Position numbers and translations under genes: made by a program. Shown here one piece after another: positions 1 to 9,351 of a DNA stretch of 64,000 nt. This stretch comes from Roseibium alexandrii DFL-11 (GTDB taxonomy: Bacteria; Pseudomonadota; Alphaproteobacteria; Rhizobiales; Stappiaceae). Each line of letters opens with the position of its first letter. The first letter of the stretch is position 1. The stretch covers positions 4,072,703-4,136,702 of the forward strand of contig NZ_CM011002.1 of assembly GCF_000158095.2 (NCBI RefSeq), given 5' to 3'. The notes beneath the pieces were generated by a model, which did no database searches, was not told the origin of the DNA, and worked only from the letters and a program-made list of their open reading frames with translations.

Positions 1-7
1 GGGCACC

Positions 8-418
8 CTAATCGCGAACCACAAAGACGGAACATCCGGCCCGGCGCACGACGCGCGATGCGGTTGATCCGAGGAAGTAATCCTGGGCGCTCGGGTGGTG
101 GGAGCCGACAATGATGAGATCGACACCATTGTCTTCGGCAAAGGCTGCAATCTGCACCCCCGGCTTTCCGCTCACAACCTTGCACTGGATGCTGTCATCG
201 CCACCAGCCGCTTCGCGCAGCTTGTTTTCGACCTTTGTTGTCAGATGATTGTCGACTTTCATGGTGACGAATTCGGACACAAAACCCGGGATGCTTTCAA
301 GAACGGTCAGCAAGGTGATCCGGCCTCCGCCTGCGATAAGGTGGCGGGCGTTTTCCAGCTTTCGGGCGATCAATGTTTCATGATCAAGAGCGACCGGTAT
401 CAGGACATGTTTGTACAT
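8..418 (-). CDS. Universal stress protein (UspA family)
   Basis: A 136-residue single Usp domain. It starts with MYKHVLIPVALD, where the conserved Asp lies after the first strand, and ends with the ATP-binding signature G-x2-G-x9-G-S/T seen as GSHHPSAQDYFLGSTAS. Such proteins are cytoplasmic, often bind ATP, and form dimers. The start at 418 has a good upstream GGAGG. It lies 65 bp downstream of the Ldh2-type gene on the same strand, so it may be the last gene of the sulfonate operon. TRAP-transporter operons frequently carry a Usp gene, so a link to the importer is plausible but is inference. Confidence 0.93.
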   Translation of the reverse strand: MYKHVLIPVALDHETLIARKLENARHLIAGGGRITLLTVLESIPGFVSEFVTMKVDNHLTTKVENKLREAAGGDDSIQCKVVSGKPGVQIAAFAEDNGVDLIIVGSHHPSAQDYFLGSTASRVVRRAGCSVFVVRD

Positions 419-482
419 CGGATCTAAATCCTCCCAATTTTGAAACTCATCTGGCCGCGCCTTGCCCGGTTATCACTCGGCG

Positions 483-1493
483 TCAGGCATGACCTTCTGC
501 AAGCTTTCGGACCGCATCGACATAGCGGACCGGTACATCAATGCCTTCCACTCTGGCCTTGGCGATTGTGGCAGCGCGGCGGCTGCCGGGCAGGCGCGCG
601 CCCTCCATTGTTTCGATAAGGCTGAGCAGAGTGTCGATGCGAGCAGCGAAATGCTCCGTATCCATCGGCTTCATGGCGATCAGGAATTGACCAACTCCGG
701 GAGGTGGTCCATCGGCGGAAAAGAACGAGGATGCTTCGGTGCTTTTAGATGCGCCCGTCATGACCGAGGCCAGGATCTCCACCATCAGTGCCAGCGCTGT
801 GCCCTTGGCTTCGCCAATCGGCAGCATTGTGCCTTCGAGCGCAGCTTCGGCACTTGTGGTCGGGTTGCCGTCTTTGTCGAGCGCCCAGCCCTCTGGGATG
901 TCTTTACCGGCTTTGCGTGCATTCATTACCTTGCCGCGGGCCACCCGTGACAGGGAGAGATCCACCACAAGCGGATCCTTACCGGGCCGGGGCGCTGCAA
1001 AGGCAATCGGGTTGGTTCCAAAAACGGGATCCTTGGCCCCGAACGGTGCCATCGCCGCCGGTGCGTTGGCCACCATGATCGCCATCAATCCCTGTTTGGC
1101 GAGCTTTTCGACCTGAACCGAGAGCGCGCCGCAGTGATGCGACCGCGTAATGCCCATGGTTGCGCAGCCGTGTTCCAGCGCGACTTCAGAGCCTTTCTCA
1201 ATGACCGCATCAAGTGCGGGATAGGCAAATCCGAAACCGGCATCTGCGAGGAGGCTGCTTATTCCCTTGTGAGAAATTATAACTTCTGCCGCGGCAGCGA
1301 TTTTGCCGGACTGGACTTGAGCGGCGTAGTCCTCCACCCGCGAAAATCCGTGCCCTACCTGACCTTCCGCTTCTGCGGCCACAAGGGCATTTGCAACGGA
1401 CTGCGCGGCTAGGTCTGGCACTCCCACGGCCAGGAAGGCGGACTTGATCAAAAGTTCTGCATTACAAAGGCTGAGGCGTTCGGTCGCTTCCAT
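483..1493 (-). CDS. Ldh2/malate-type NAD(P)-dependent dehydrogenase, probable sulfolactate dehydrogenase
   Basis: About 336 residues of the Ldh2 (malate/L-lactate/ureidoglycolate dehydrogenase) family. Family motifs include the RSHHCGAL stretch, GTNPIAFA and DLSLSRVARGKV. These enzymes oxidise 2-hydroxy acids with NAD(P) using a non-Rossmann fold. Beside suyAB the best-fitting role is a ComC-like (R)-sulfolactate dehydrogenase interconverting sulfolactate and 3-sulfopyruvate. Substrate assignment rests on context, and other 2-hydroxy acids are possible. I chose the ATG at 1493, because an upstream GTG at 1532 gives an N-terminal extension unlike the family. It follows suyB after a hairpin-containing gap of about 125 bp. 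Confidence 0.85.
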   Translation of the reverse strand: MEATERLSLCNAELLIKSAFLAVGVPDLAAQSVANALVAAEAEGQVGHGFSRVEDYAAQVQSGKIAAAAEVIISHKGISSLLADAGFGFAYPALDAVIEKGSEVALEHGCATMGITRSHHCGALSVQVEKLAKQGLMAIMVANAPAAMAPFGAKDPVFGTNPIAFAAPRPGKDPLVVDLSLSRVARGKVMNARKAGKDIPEGWALDKDGNPTTSAEAALEGTMLPIGEAKGTALALMVEILASVMTGASKSTEASSFFSADGPPPGVGQFLIAMKPMDTEHFAARIDTLLSLIETMEGARLPGSRRAATIAKARVEGIDVPVRYVDAVRKLAEGHA

Positions 1494-1582
1494 CGGTGTG
1501 TGTGCTTTCAAAAGACAACAGATCGCCGACACTTATTTCAAATTTTGGGGCTTGGCGATGCCCTAGCTGTAAGGCTGAGTAT

Positions 1583-1607
1583 CTGGTGGCTGGTTTCCAG
1601 CCACCAG
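1583..1607 (-). other. Intercistronic stem-loop between suyB and the Ldh2 gene
   Basis: A perfect 11-bp stem (CTGGTGGCTGG, loop TTT, and its complement) lies just past the suyB stop. There is no long T tract on either strand, so it looks like an RNA processing or stability element rather than a full terminator. It could lower expression of the two genes downstream. Confidence 0.6.
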
Positions 1608-1618
1608 ACCAGTTGGTT

Positions 1619-2800
1619 TTAAGCGCTACGGTAGAGTTTGGTCATCGAGAATTCACGGTGACCAAGTGCTTCCGCAGCCGTGTTCCGGCCATTGGCGGTG
1701 CGGCAGATCATTTCAATCAACGCATCGCCGGCCTCATCGATGGTCATTTCCCGGCGCAAAATGCCGGAGACATCAACGTCCACGTGTTCACTCATCGTGC
1801 GAACCGTGCGCGGATTGGCCGTGATCTTGATCACCGGCACAATCGGGTTGCCAACCACATTGCCCTGTCCTGTCGGGAAGGTGTGGATCACGGCTCCGCC
1901 GGCGGCCATCAAGGTCACGCATTCCGCGGCTGCGGACGATGAGTCCATGAAATAGAGGCCATTGCCCGACTTCGGCGCTTCGGCAGGATCGAGAATATCG
2001 ATGTACTGCGATGTCCGGCCGATTTTTTCCAGGTTCCCGAGGGCCTTTTCCTCGATGGTGGTGAGACCACCCTCGATGTTGCCCTTGGTCGGCTGGCTGT
2101 CGGACAGGTCATCGGTCTGGTGCGCGAAGATCACATCATCCTGATAAGCCTTCCACATTTTGTACCAGCGTTCGCCGACTTCCTCGTTGATCGCACGTTT
2201 TTGGCAGATGTGTTCCGCACCGGTGATTTCAGACGTTTCACCGAAGAACCCGGTGATGCCTTCCGGCAGCAGCTTGTCGTACATGTTGCCGACAGTCGGG
2301 CAGGAGCCGAGACCGGTGGTTGTGTCGCTCTCACCGCATTTGGTGGAGACCCAGAGCTCGGAGATGGAGCACTCTTCGCGTTGGTATTCCGAAGTCTTGT
2401 GAACGAAGTCCTTCGCGGCCCAGGATGCGCGGCGGATGGTTTCAAAATCACCGTTCTGTTCGATAGAGAACTCGGCAACAGGCTTACCCGTTTCGCGAAT
2501 GCCATCGGCAATCCGTTTGGTCCAGCCCGGCTCGATGCCGATAACAACGACCGCCGCGACATTCGGGTTTGCCCCGGTACCGATCATAGTGCGGAAATGC
2601 AGCTCAAGATCTTCACCGAATTGCAGACGGCCATAGGCATGTGGGATGGCCAGCGTGCCCTTGACGTTGTTGGCAACAGCCTCACAGGCCGCGTTGGAAA
2701 TATCGTCGACGGGCAGAATGAGTACGTGGTTGCGGACCCCGACCCTGCCGTTTTCGCGCCGGTAGGCCTTCACCGTCATATTTGAATATTTGGTAGACAT
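1619..2800 (-). CDS. suyB: (2R)-sulfolactate sulfo-lyase, large (beta) subunit SuyB
   Basis: A 393-residue UxaA/altronate-dehydratase-superfamily large subunit. With SuyA it splits (R)-sulfolactate into pyruvate and sulfite in the cytoplasm. The stretch [16 protein letters not shown] and the [10 protein letters not shown] motif near the N terminus are typical of the SuyB branch as I remember it. UxaA and GarD, the sugar-acid relatives, are longer or differently arranged. The ATG at 2800 is preceded by GGAG at good spacing, and it overrules a longer reading frame that would run into suyA. The suyA stop lies 13 bp upstream, indicating translational coupling. The neighbouring hpsN-like gene supports sulfolactate over altronate as substrate. 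Confidence 0.88.
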   Translation of the reverse strand: MSTKYSNMTVKAYRRENGRVGVRNHVLILPVDDISNAACEAVANNVKGTLAIPHAYGRLQFGEDLELHFRTMIGTGANPNVAAVVVIGIEPGWTKRIADGIRETGKPVAEFSIEQNGDFETIRRASWAAKDFVHKTSEYQREECSISELWVSTKCGESDTTTGLGSCPTVGNMYDKLLPEGITGFFGETSEITGAEHICQKRAINEEVGERWYKMWKAYQDDVIFAHQTDDLSDSQPTKGNIEGGLTTIEEKALGNLEKIGRTSQYIDILDPAEAPKSGNGLYFMDSSSAAAECVTLMAAGGAVIHTFPTGQGNVVGNPIVPVIKITANPRTVRTMSEHVDVDVSGILRREMTIDEAGDALIEMICRTANGRNTAAEALGHREFSMTKLYRSA

Positions 2801-2813
2801 TTCGGGCAGCTCC

Positions 2814-3104
2814 TTACCAGCGCTTGGTTTTGCAATTGTGCGTGTGGACGTGGGCGCCCTTCGGAATTTCGGCGATAATTTTGCCGATGTCCTCGCCATA
2901 TTTGATGGCCGTGTCGCCATCTGCGAGGTCTTTCAGTGCGATCTTGTGACCGATCGGCACATCTGCTCCGGCTGTAAGACGGAATGTGGAATTGTCATGG
3001 GTGACACAGCACAGCATGTCGGTGCCGGCAGTCAGCCCTTCCACAACCACCACACCGACATTGTCGGCATGTTCGTGGACGAGAAGATGGGGAATTTCAG
3101 ACAT
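2814..3104 (-). CDS. suyA: (2R)-sulfolactate sulfo-lyase, small (alpha) subunit SuyA, SAF domain
   Basis: A 96-residue SAF-domain protein starting [11 protein letters not shown] and ending [12 protein letters not shown]. In this superfamily the small subunit carries the SAF domain and pairs with the UxaA-type large subunit, whose gene follows directly. The ATG at 3104 has a strong GAGGAG ribosome site. A longer in-frame reading would overlap the upstream dehydrogenase and is not needed. Length and order (small then large subunit) match suyAB of organosulfonate degraders. The metal-binding His-rich tail (HVHTHN) is present. Confidence 0.88.
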   Translation of the reverse strand: MSEIPHLLVHEHADNVGVVVVEGLTAGTDMLCCVTHDNSTFRLTAGADVPIGHKIALKDLADGDTAIKYGEDIGKIIAEIPKGAHVHTHNCKTKRW

Positions 3105-3114
3105 AATTGTCTCC

Positions 3115-4110
3115 TCAAGTATCTGGTGTGAGTAGAATTTTCGGAACAGCAACCGCGCCTTTGCGCAAGTCGTTGAAAGCTTTGAGGCCGTCGGACAGCG
3201 GCCGGATTTCGGTCCAGTCCAGCGCGCCCAACCGGCCATCGAACATGGCCTTGGCTGTCTCGCGGAAATCTTCGGCGGTGTATGTGTAGGTCCCGATGAA
3301 GGTGATTTCCTGCAGCGTCATACGCCGGATATCCAGACCGCCATCAGAGGACCCAAGTCCAATATGGCTGATAACCCCCCCTGGCTTGGCCAGTTTGGTT
3401 GCCGTTGCCCGTGTTGCGGCATAACCGACGCCGTCGACGATCAGATCATACTGCCCGCTCGTCTCCGCCTGATCCGGTGTCAGGACCTCGATCCCACAGG
3501 AGGACTTGAGAAATTGCGCGCGTTCCTGATTGGGTTCGACCAGGCGAACGTGCTGGATCCCTTGTGCCTTCAAGGAAAGAGCCGCACCGAGGCCGATTGC
3601 TCCGCCGCCGATGACAAGCGCCCGTGCTTCGGCCGGGTCGGACATGAGGGCCCGTTTGGCTAGCCGCACGGCATGCCAACCACAGGCAATCGGTTCGGCA
3701 AGGGCGGCCTGGGCATCGGTAATGTTGTCCGGCACTACGACCAGATTGCCCTCCGGCATTGCAAGATAGTCGGCAAACCCGCCTTCGCGCGGCGGCATGG
3801 AGATGATTTGCCGGTCCGGGCAAAGATTGTCCCGGCCAGACCGGCAGGCCTCACATGTGCCGCACGTGACCAGCGGGTTGACGGTCACCCTTTTTCCCTC
3901 GAGCGGGCCCGATACAACGGTTCCTGCAACTTCATGTCCGAGAATAAGTGGTGCCGGGCGCCGTTCGTCATGGCCGAGAAAGGCGTGCATGTCGGAACCG
4001 CAGATCCCGGTATGGGCCACCTTGATGAGCGCATCGTTTGCCGAAGGATTTGGATCAGCAACTTCCCTGTAAGCCTGCGTTTCCGGGCCGGTGTAAACAA
4101 GGGCTTTCAT
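3115..4110 (-). CDS. Zinc-dependent medium-chain alcohol dehydrogenase (sulfopropanediol 2-dehydrogenase candidate)
   Basis: A 331-residue MDR/GroES-like dehydrogenase related to sorbitol, idonate and threonine dehydrogenases. Visible features are the catalytic-zinc region CGSDMHAF and GHEVAGTV, the structural-zinc cysteines in CGTCEACRSGRDNLC, and the Rossmann motif VIGGGAIGLG. Sulfopropanediol degraders use two 2-dehydrogenases of different stereospecificity to convert one enantiomer to the other through the 2-oxo compound, and this gene and the SDR next to it fit that pair (HpsO/HpsP roles). I do not assign which is which. Its ATG overlaps the SDR stop codon (ATGA). Confidence 0.87.
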   Translation of the reverse strand: MKALVYTGPETQAYREVADPNPSANDALIKVAHTGICGSDMHAFLGHDERRPAPLILGHEVAGTVVSGPLEGKRVTVNPLVTCGTCEACRSGRDNLCPDRQIISMPPREGGFADYLAMPEGNLVVVPDNITDAQAALAEPIACGWHAVRLAKRALMSDPAEARALVIGGGAIGLGAALSLKAQGIQHVRLVEPNQERAQFLKSSCGIEVLTPDQAETSGQYDLIVDGVGYAATRATATKLAKPGGVISHIGLGSSDGGLDIRRMTLQEITFIGTYTYTAEDFRETAKAMFDGRLGALDWTEIRPLSDGLKAFNDLRKGAVAVPKILLTPDT

Positions 4111-4859
4111 TTTGCAGTGAACCCTCCGTCGACCATGAGGACTTGGCCCGTGACATAGCGGGACGCATCGGAACACAGGAACAGGATTGGTCCGTCAATA
4201 TCGTCAAGCGCTCCGTTGCGGCCGATACAGGTCTGGGCAGCGTTGCGCTGCGCCCGTTCTTCATCGCCAAAGACGGCAGCTGTAAGCTCTGTCGGGAAGA
4301 AGCCCGGGCCGATTGCGTTTGCCGTGATGCCGTCCTTCGACCAGGCCTCGGCCATGGCTCGGGTCAATTGACCGATACCGCCCTTGGAGGCTCCGTAAGC
4401 AATACCGCCCGGGAACGCCCGTGTTGTCTGAAGCGAAGCGAAATTGACGATCCGGCCCCAACCTTTCTCTTTCATGGCAGGCGCAAAGGCCTTGCTCAGG
4501 AAAAACGGCACCGTCAGATTGAGCAACATGGTGATGTCCCAACCGGCATCCGTCACATCATCTGCGGGTTCCCGAGTGTTGATCCCGGCCGCATGTATCA
4601 GAATTTGAGGTGGGCCGAATGGCTCGGCGATACTCTCTACAATGCTGGCAAGACGCTCGCGATCGCTCAAATCGGCCGCCACGGCTGCGGTCGAGCCGCC
4701 GGCCTCCTGCTGCCACTCATCAAGGTCAGCCGCACGGCGGGCAACGCCGACCACGGACGCTCCCGCCTGAGCGAGTACCGTGGCAGCGCGCCGCCCGAGA
4801 CCTGAACTGGCCCCGGTCACGCAAGCAACTTTTCCGGATACATCAAACAGACCGGACAT
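4107..4859 (-). CDS. Short-chain dehydrogenase/reductase (sulfopropanediol 2-dehydrogenase candidate)
   Basis: A 250-residue classical SDR. The cofactor motif TGASSGLG is at residues 15-22, the NAG-like motif is AAG at 90-92, and the catalytic set is Ser142, Tyr155 and Lys159 (YGASK). It ends with the usual VTGQVLMVDGG. The gluconate 5-dehydrogenase-like sequence fits oxidation of a secondary alcohol. In this operon it most likely works with the zinc dehydrogenase downstream to epimerise 2,3-dihydroxypropane-1-sulfonate. It starts 4 bp after the hpsN-like stop and ends in an ATGA overlap with the next gene, so expression is coupled on both sides. Confidence 0.88.
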   Translation of the reverse strand: MSGLFDVSGKVACVTGASSGLGRRAATVLAQAGASVVGVARRAADLDEWQQEAGGSTAAVAADLSDRERLASIVESIAEPFGPPQILIHAAGINTREPADDVTDAGWDITMLLNLTVPFFLSKAFAPAMKEKGWGRIVNFASLQTTRAFPGGIAYGASKGGIGQLTRAMAEAWSKDGITANAIGPGFFPTELTAAVFGDEERAQRNAAQTCIGRNGALDDIDGPILFLCSDASRYVTGQVLMVDGGFTAK

Positions 4860-4863
4860 GGCC

Positions 4864-6177
4864 TTACTCTGCCGCCTCTGCGCTCAAGTCGAAGTTTTCA
4901 CCGGGGAAATACTTCCGCAGCCGGATGTCGGCGGTGCGGGCGTGCCCTTCCATGCCTTCCAGGCGGGAGATACGCGCCGTTGCTTCGGCGACAGGCTTGG
5001 CGCCGTCGCGGGTGGCCCGCTGCCAGGTGACGATCTTCATGAATTTGTGGACCGACAAGCCGCCTGTGTAGGACGCAGCTCCGGATGTCGGCAGCACATG
5101 GTTGGTGCCCGAGGCCTTGTCGCCGAAGGCAACAGTTGTTTCTTCTCCGAGGAAGAGGGACCCGTAGCAGGACAAGCGGTTCAGCCACCAATCCAGATCT
5201 TCGGCCTGAACAGTTAAATGCTCGGGTGCGTAGGCGTCAGATGTAGCCGCCATCTCCTCTCGGGTGTCGCAAAGGATCACCTCGGCATAGTCACGCCAGG
5301 CCGCAGCTGCGTTTTGACTGTTCACCTCCGGCAGATCGTCAATGAGTTTTGGCACGAGTGCCATGACTTCTTCAGCCAGTGACCGGGTGTCGGTGACGAG
5401 CCAGACCGGTGAATTGTAACCGTGCTCCGCCTGACCAACGAGATCGGCAGCGACCACTTCCGGATCCGCTGTCTTGTCGGCAAGGATCAAGCTGTCGGTA
5501 GGCCCTGCGAACATGTCAATCCCGACGCGGCCGAACAAAATGCGTTTGGCTTCGGCGACGAACTGGTTGCCCGGACCGACAAGAATGTTGGCTTTTGGCA
5601 GGTCGAACAGACCGAATGTCATGGCGGCCACACCCTGGACCCCGCCCATGGCGACGATCTTGTCGGCGCCGCAGACATGGGCCGCATAAATGATTGCCGG
5701 GTTGATGCCAATGCCAGGCCTTGGCGGCGAGCAGGCAACAATGTTCTCACAGCCCGCCACCTTGGCGGTGGTAACAGTCATGATTGCGCTGGCGATGTGG
5801 CTATAGCGGCCGCCGGGGATGTAGCAGCCGGCTGTATTAACGGGGATGCTCTTTTGGCCGGCGATGAGGCCCGGAACGACCTCAACCTCGATGTTCTGGC
5901 AGGTCTCGCGTTGGGCCTCGGCAAAGCGCCTGACGTTGGCGTGGGCAAACTCGATGTCGCGCTTCAGTTTTTCGGGAACCTTGGCGCTTGCGGCCTCGAT
6001 CTCGGCATCGTTCAGGATGATTTCGCCGTCATACTTGTCGAACTTGGCGGCATACTCCATCGCAGCGGCGTCGCCACCGGCTTCAATCGTATCGAGGATC
6101 TCCTGAACGACCTTTGTGGTCTCGGACGCATCGGTCTTGGAGGTCAGATCTGCTTTCTTCAGATATTCAACAGTCAT
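4864..6177 (-). CDS. hpsN: HisD-family sulfopropanediol 3-dehydrogenase (HpsN-like)
   Basis: A 437-residue member of the histidinol dehydrogenase family. HisD-type zinc and catalytic residues are conserved: Gln249 and His252 in GQAEHG, and the Glu319-His320 pair in APEHL. HisD oxidises an alcohol to a carboxylate in two NAD steps. HpsN does the same to (R)-2,3-dihydroxypropane-1-sulfonate, giving (R)-sulfolactate. No other histidine-biosynthesis gene is near, while sulfolactate lyase, two dehydrogenases and a TRAP importer are, so the sulfonate role is preferred. A true histidinol dehydrogenase would be expected beside hisG or other his genes. Annotation pipelines often mislabel this protein as hisD. 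Confidence 0.87.
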   Translation of the reverse strand: MTVEYLKKADLTSKTDASETTKVVQEILDTIEAGGDAAAMEYAAKFDKYDGEIILNDAEIEAASAKVPEKLKRDIEFAHANVRRFAEAQRETCQNIEVEVVPGLIAGQKSIPVNTAGCYIPGGRYSHIASAIMTVTTAKVAGCENIVACSPPRPGIGINPAIIYAAHVCGADKIVAMGGVQGVAAMTFGLFDLPKANILVGPGNQFVAEAKRILFGRVGIDMFAGPTDSLILADKTADPEVVAADLVGQAEHGYNSPVWLVTDTRSLAEEVMALVPKLIDDLPEVNSQNAAAAWRDYAEVILCDTREEMAATSDAYAPEHLTVQAEDLDWWLNRLSCYGSLFLGEETTVAFGDKASGTNHVLPTSGAASYTGGLSVHKFMKIVTWQRATRDGAKPVAEATARISRLEGMEGHARTADIRLRKYFPGENFDLSAEAAE

Positions 6178-6185
6178 GGCAGAGC

Positions 6186-7517
6186 CTACTTGTAAATTTC
6201 AGGCAGCAGCGTGGTCGAGATTGCCGGCACATAGGCAATCAGCAAGGTCACGGCGAGCATGAAGAGGACGAAAGGAATGGCCCGGGCGGCGATTTTCAAT
6301 ATCGATTCACCCGTCAGGCCTGAGACGACGAACAGATTGAGACCGAGCGGCGGCGTGATGAAACCGACACCGAGTGCGGTGATCATCATGATGCAGAACT
6401 GGATCTCGTTCATGCCGATGTTGTCGGCGAGTGGTTTCAGGATTGGCGCCAGGATCACGATGTTCGGTGTGGTTTCCATGACGCAGCCTGCCGCGATCAA
6501 GACCAGGATCATCATCATGATGAGCACCCACGGCTCATCGCTGATGCCGGTGGCGACGGCCACAAAACCTTGCGGCACACCAATGATGGCAAGGGCTTCG
6601 GCCAAGGGTATCGAAAACGCGATGATCGGGATGATCACACCATTGACCTTGGCTGAACTTACCAGCATGGCCGGGAAGTCTGACAGCCTCATAGTCCCCA
6701 GGATAAAGCCCATGGCGATTGTCACCACGACAGCGGTGGCGCCGGCTTCCGTTGGGGTCAAACGGCCGGAAAAGATGCCGTAGAAGATGATTATTGGAAC
6801 GATGAAGGCGTACCAACCCGATTTGATGGCAACCCAAAGCTGGGAGAAGTATTCACCCATGCTGATGTTGCCACCGCCTTCCCAGCCATAGAGCCGGTTC
6901 ATGATGATGTTCGTCGCGAGGATCGACACAAGGATGGCGATCCCCGGGATAACGGCCGCCAGGAACAGGGTCGATGCGGAGATGCCCAGCACCAATCCAA
7001 TAATGATGTAGGCGATCGAAGGCGGGATCAGGATGCCGGTACAGGCACCAGCTGCGACAAGCGCACATGCATAGGGACGCGGGTAGCCGCTTTCCACCAA
7101 ACGGTCGATGGTCATCCGGCCGACAGCGGCTGCGCCCGCTGCATCCGAGCCTGAAATGGCTGCAAACATGCCGCAAACAAGAACGGTGGCGGAGCCAAAG
7201 CCACCCTTGGCGAACTGCGTGAGCGCTTCCGCCACGTCGAGAAATTTTCGACTGAGACCCGTTCGAACGAGCGCATCGCCGGTCAAAATAAACAGCGGCA
7301 CAGCGGTCAGTGCGAAGGCGTCGATGCCGCTGAATAGCTTTTCGCCGACCAGCGACAGCGGAAGCGCGCCGGACCAGACAAGCATGAGGCTCGCGGCAGC
7401 GCCGATGGCCGCCCAAACCGGCACTGCAAGCGCCACAAGTAGTACAAACAGCAGAACCGGGCCGTAAAAATCCCAACCAAGCTCAATTGTTTGCGGTTGC
7501 ATATGTTGCCAAAGCAT
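6186..7517 (-). CDS. TRAP transporter large permease subunit (DctM family)
   Basis: A 443-residue inner-membrane protein with roughly a dozen hydrophobic segments. It carries DctM signatures such as GSDAAGAAAVGRMTI and the repeat-like TPTEAGATAV and ITPPLGLNLFVV. It forms the sodium-driven translocation channel with the DctQ subunit upstream. I chose the ATG at 7517, which has a GGGGGC site just upstream and clears the end of the dctQ gene, rather than an earlier in-frame start. It lies 8 bp before the hpsN-like gene. The likely substrate is a C3 sulfonate such as dihydroxypropanesulfonate, by context. Confidence 0.93.
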   Translation of the reverse strand: MLWQHMQPQTIELGWDFYGPVLLFVLLVALAVPVWAAIGAAASLMLVWSGALPLSLVGEKLFSGIDAFALTAVPLFILTGDALVRTGLSRKFLDVAEALTQFAKGGFGSATVLVCGMFAAISGSDAAGAAAVGRMTIDRLVESGYPRPYACALVAAGACTGILIPPSIAYIIIGLVLGISASTLFLAAVIPGIAILVSILATNIIMNRLYGWEGGGNISMGEYFSQLWVAIKSGWYAFIVPIIIFYGIFSGRLTPTEAGATAVVVTIAMGFILGTMRLSDFPAMLVSSAKVNGVIIPIIAFSIPLAEALAIIGVPQGFVAVATGISDEPWVLIMMMILVLIAAGCVMETTPNIVILAPILKPLADNIGMNEIQFCIMMITALGVGFITPPLGLNLFVVSGLTGESILKIAARAIPFVLFMLAVTLLIAYVPAISTTLLPEIYK

Positions 7518-7527
7518 AGCCGCCCCC

Positions 7528-8043
7528 TTAGTCGAACAGTTTGTCGCCTTCGTAGACGGGTTTGCCGTCACGAAGATCGCGGATATCGCGCAGGAACGAC
7601 TGGGCGAGACGGAAAAGGATCAGCGCGAAGCCAAGAGGTACAGCACTGAGGAACCAGACTTGCGAGATGCGCAGACCGTGGGTCACCGATCCGAACTTCG
7701 CAGAGACAAGTACGGTTTCGAGCGACCAATAGAACGCAATGACTGCCACGACAGCCATGACAATATCGCCGAGAATGTAGAGCAATGCCTTCGCTTTCGG
7801 GCCGACATACTGCATCAGGACGTCGATCCGGATGTGTCCGCGTTCCTTGACCGCAGCCGCCGCACCGATCCAGGCGAGGTAAATGAAGGAATAGCGAACA
7901 ATCTCCTCGCCCCAGATCGACGAGTAGGCGAAGACTTCGCGCCGGACCACTTCGATGAACATGGTCAGCACCAGCATGACGTAGAACAGAAGAAGCAGCC
8001 AGCGTTCGCCGTTCTTGTCTACAGCTTGAAGGACAGATGACAT
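7528..8043 (-). CDS. TRAP transporter small permease subunit (DctQ family)
   Basis: A 171-residue protein with four predicted membrane helices typical of DctQ. It includes the family-typical first loop with EVVRREVFAYSSIWGEEIVRYSFIY, written here only as the E-E-x-x-R-Y type motif, and the cytoplasmic C terminus. It pairs with the DctM protein encoded just downstream. The ATG at 8043 has AGGAGT at good spacing, while an upstream in-frame ATG lacks one. It is separated from the binding-protein gene by about 120 bp that contain a stable hairpin. Confidence 0.92.
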   Translation of the reverse strand: MSSVLQAVDKNGERWLLLLFYVMLVLTMFIEVVRREVFAYSSIWGEEIVRYSFIYLAWIGAAAAVKERGHIRIDVLMQYVGPKAKALLYILGDIVMAVVAVIAFYWSLETVLVSAKFGSVTHGLRISQVWFLSAVPLGFALILFRLAQSFLRDIRDLRDGKPVYEGDKLFD

Positions 8044-8129
8044 TGGCACTCCTCGACCGTTCCCATCAGACGGCATGCCTGATGCGGTGGTCGCGTGAAC
8101 AGGGAGTTGGAAAGCGCACAGTGTGGGCC

Positions 8130-8153
8130 GCCGGCGCTCTTGGTGGCGCCGGC
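8130..8153 (-). other. Intra-operon stem-loop after the TRAP binding-protein gene
   Basis: The 8-bp GC-only stem GCCGGCGC/GCGCCGGC with an 8-nt loop sits between the binding-protein stop and dctQ. No T run follows. Such hairpins after a binding-protein gene commonly protect the upstream mRNA and keep the binding protein in excess over the permease. The function here is inference from position. Confidence 0.6.
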
Positions 8154-8166
8154 CGGCTTTCTTAAC

Positions 8167-9309
8167 TTAGGCGTCGTGAACGTAAAGTCGGCCCTGTGTG
8201 TTGGCCGCTTCTTCGAGACGGCCAAAGGCGTCCATGGACCCCGCCAGCTCAACCTTGAACTGGTCCCATTCCTCGCGCTGATATCCGCCGGCAGCCTGCC
8301 ATTCGGCTAGCTGGTCGTCCGTGAGCGAGTGGAATTCCACGCCGGATTTGGCCAGTTCTGCCATCGCATAGGAGCGTGCGGCTGGAACTTTCGCAAGGTT
8401 CTGCTGAGCCGTGATTTCGCCTGCGAACTCGATGCCCTGCTGAACATCGGCAGGCAAGGAGTTAAACCACTCGAGGTTCATGGAGTAGACCTGACTGTCC
8501 GGCACGGCCTGTGTGAACGTCACATGGCTCAAAATGTCCTTGAAGCCGAACACATAGAGCGCACCGACGGACGGATCGAGTGCATCTGCCACGCCCTGCT
8601 TGATCGCAGATGGTGTCTCACCCCAGGCAACCGGTGTCGGGTTGGCGCCAACCATGCGGTAATATTGCTGCAGCATTGCGGATCCCGGTACGCGGAATTT
8701 CACGCCATCGAGATCAGCCGGTGTGATGACTTTGTTTCCACCCTTGCGGACTGCAACAACGCGCGGGTCAATGACCACGTAGAAAAGGGCCTTGAAGCCG
8801 GATGCTTCGATCTTCGGGTGGACTTCCTTTTTCCAGGCGTCCGACGTCACGAGATTGGTGAAGCGCTGATTGGAACCGCAGAAATACGGCATGTTGATCA
8901 GGTCAACGGCGGATGCAAACGGTGCAAAGTTGGATAGGGAGTGCTGAGCTGCCTGAATGGTCCCACCCTGAACTGCCTGGGCGAGTGCCCCACCGGCGCC
9001 GAGCTGTCCGCCAGGTGCGAGTTTGACGTAGACTTTGCCGTTCGTAGCGTTCTGGATGTTTTCTTTCAGGTCCAGCTGCATGATCGGATAGCTGCGGGAT
9101 GCACCCAGTACGTAAGCGGTCGCCAGGGTCATGGTGTGGTCAGCAGCCTGCTCACGCGCCCGTTCTTCCTGCGCGGTCTGGGCAACGGCCTCGTCAGACC
9201 AAAGGGTTCCGGCTGCACCGGCCACGACGGCTGCCGTGAAAGCACCCTTGCTGGTCAATTTCAAGAAATTACGGCGCTCATGTGAGGCCAAGTCTTCGGT
9301 CTTTTTCAT
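8167..9309 (-). CDS. TRAP transporter substrate-binding protein (DctP family), Tat-exported
   Basis: A 380-residue periplasmic binding protein. The N terminus has a twin-arginine signal (Arg12-Arg13 in ERRNFLK) followed by a hydrophobic stretch and an AVAQ cleavage region, so it is probably exported folded. Mature-protein motifs typical of DctP include the LNxxYF-like region, FRVPGSAM and the YVFGFKDIL area. It captures the ligand, predicted to be a C3 organosulfonate, and hands it to DctQM. The ATG at 9309 has GGGAGG upstream. It follows a small membrane-protein gene by 42 bp. Confidence 0.93.
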   Translation of the reverse strand: MKKTEDLASHERRNFLKLTSKGAFTAAVVAGAAGTLWSDEAVAQTAQEERAREQAADHTMTLATAYVLGASRSYPIMQLDLKENIQNATNGKVYVKLAPGGQLGAGGALAQAVQGGTIQAAQHSLSNFAPFASAVDLINMPYFCGSNQRFTNLVTSDAWKKEVHPKIEASGFKALFYVVIDPRVVAVRKGGNKVITPADLDGVKFRVPGSAMLQQYYRMVGANPTPVAWGETPSAIKQGVADALDPSVGALYVFGFKDILSHVTFTQAVPDSQVYSMNLEWFNSLPADVQQGIEFAGEITAQQNLAKVPAARSYAMAELAKSGVEFHSLTDDQLAEWQAAGGYQREEWDQFKVELAGSMDAFGRLEEAANTQGRLYVHDA

Positions 9310-9351
9310 GATTTCCTCCCAAGAAATCCGGTATGGATCCAATGATGCCGG

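Noticed and set aside
4864..6177. Histidinol dehydrogenase of histidine biosynthesis
   Set aside because: Catalytic residues fit the family, but the sulfonate genes on both sides and the lack of other his genes favour the HpsN role.
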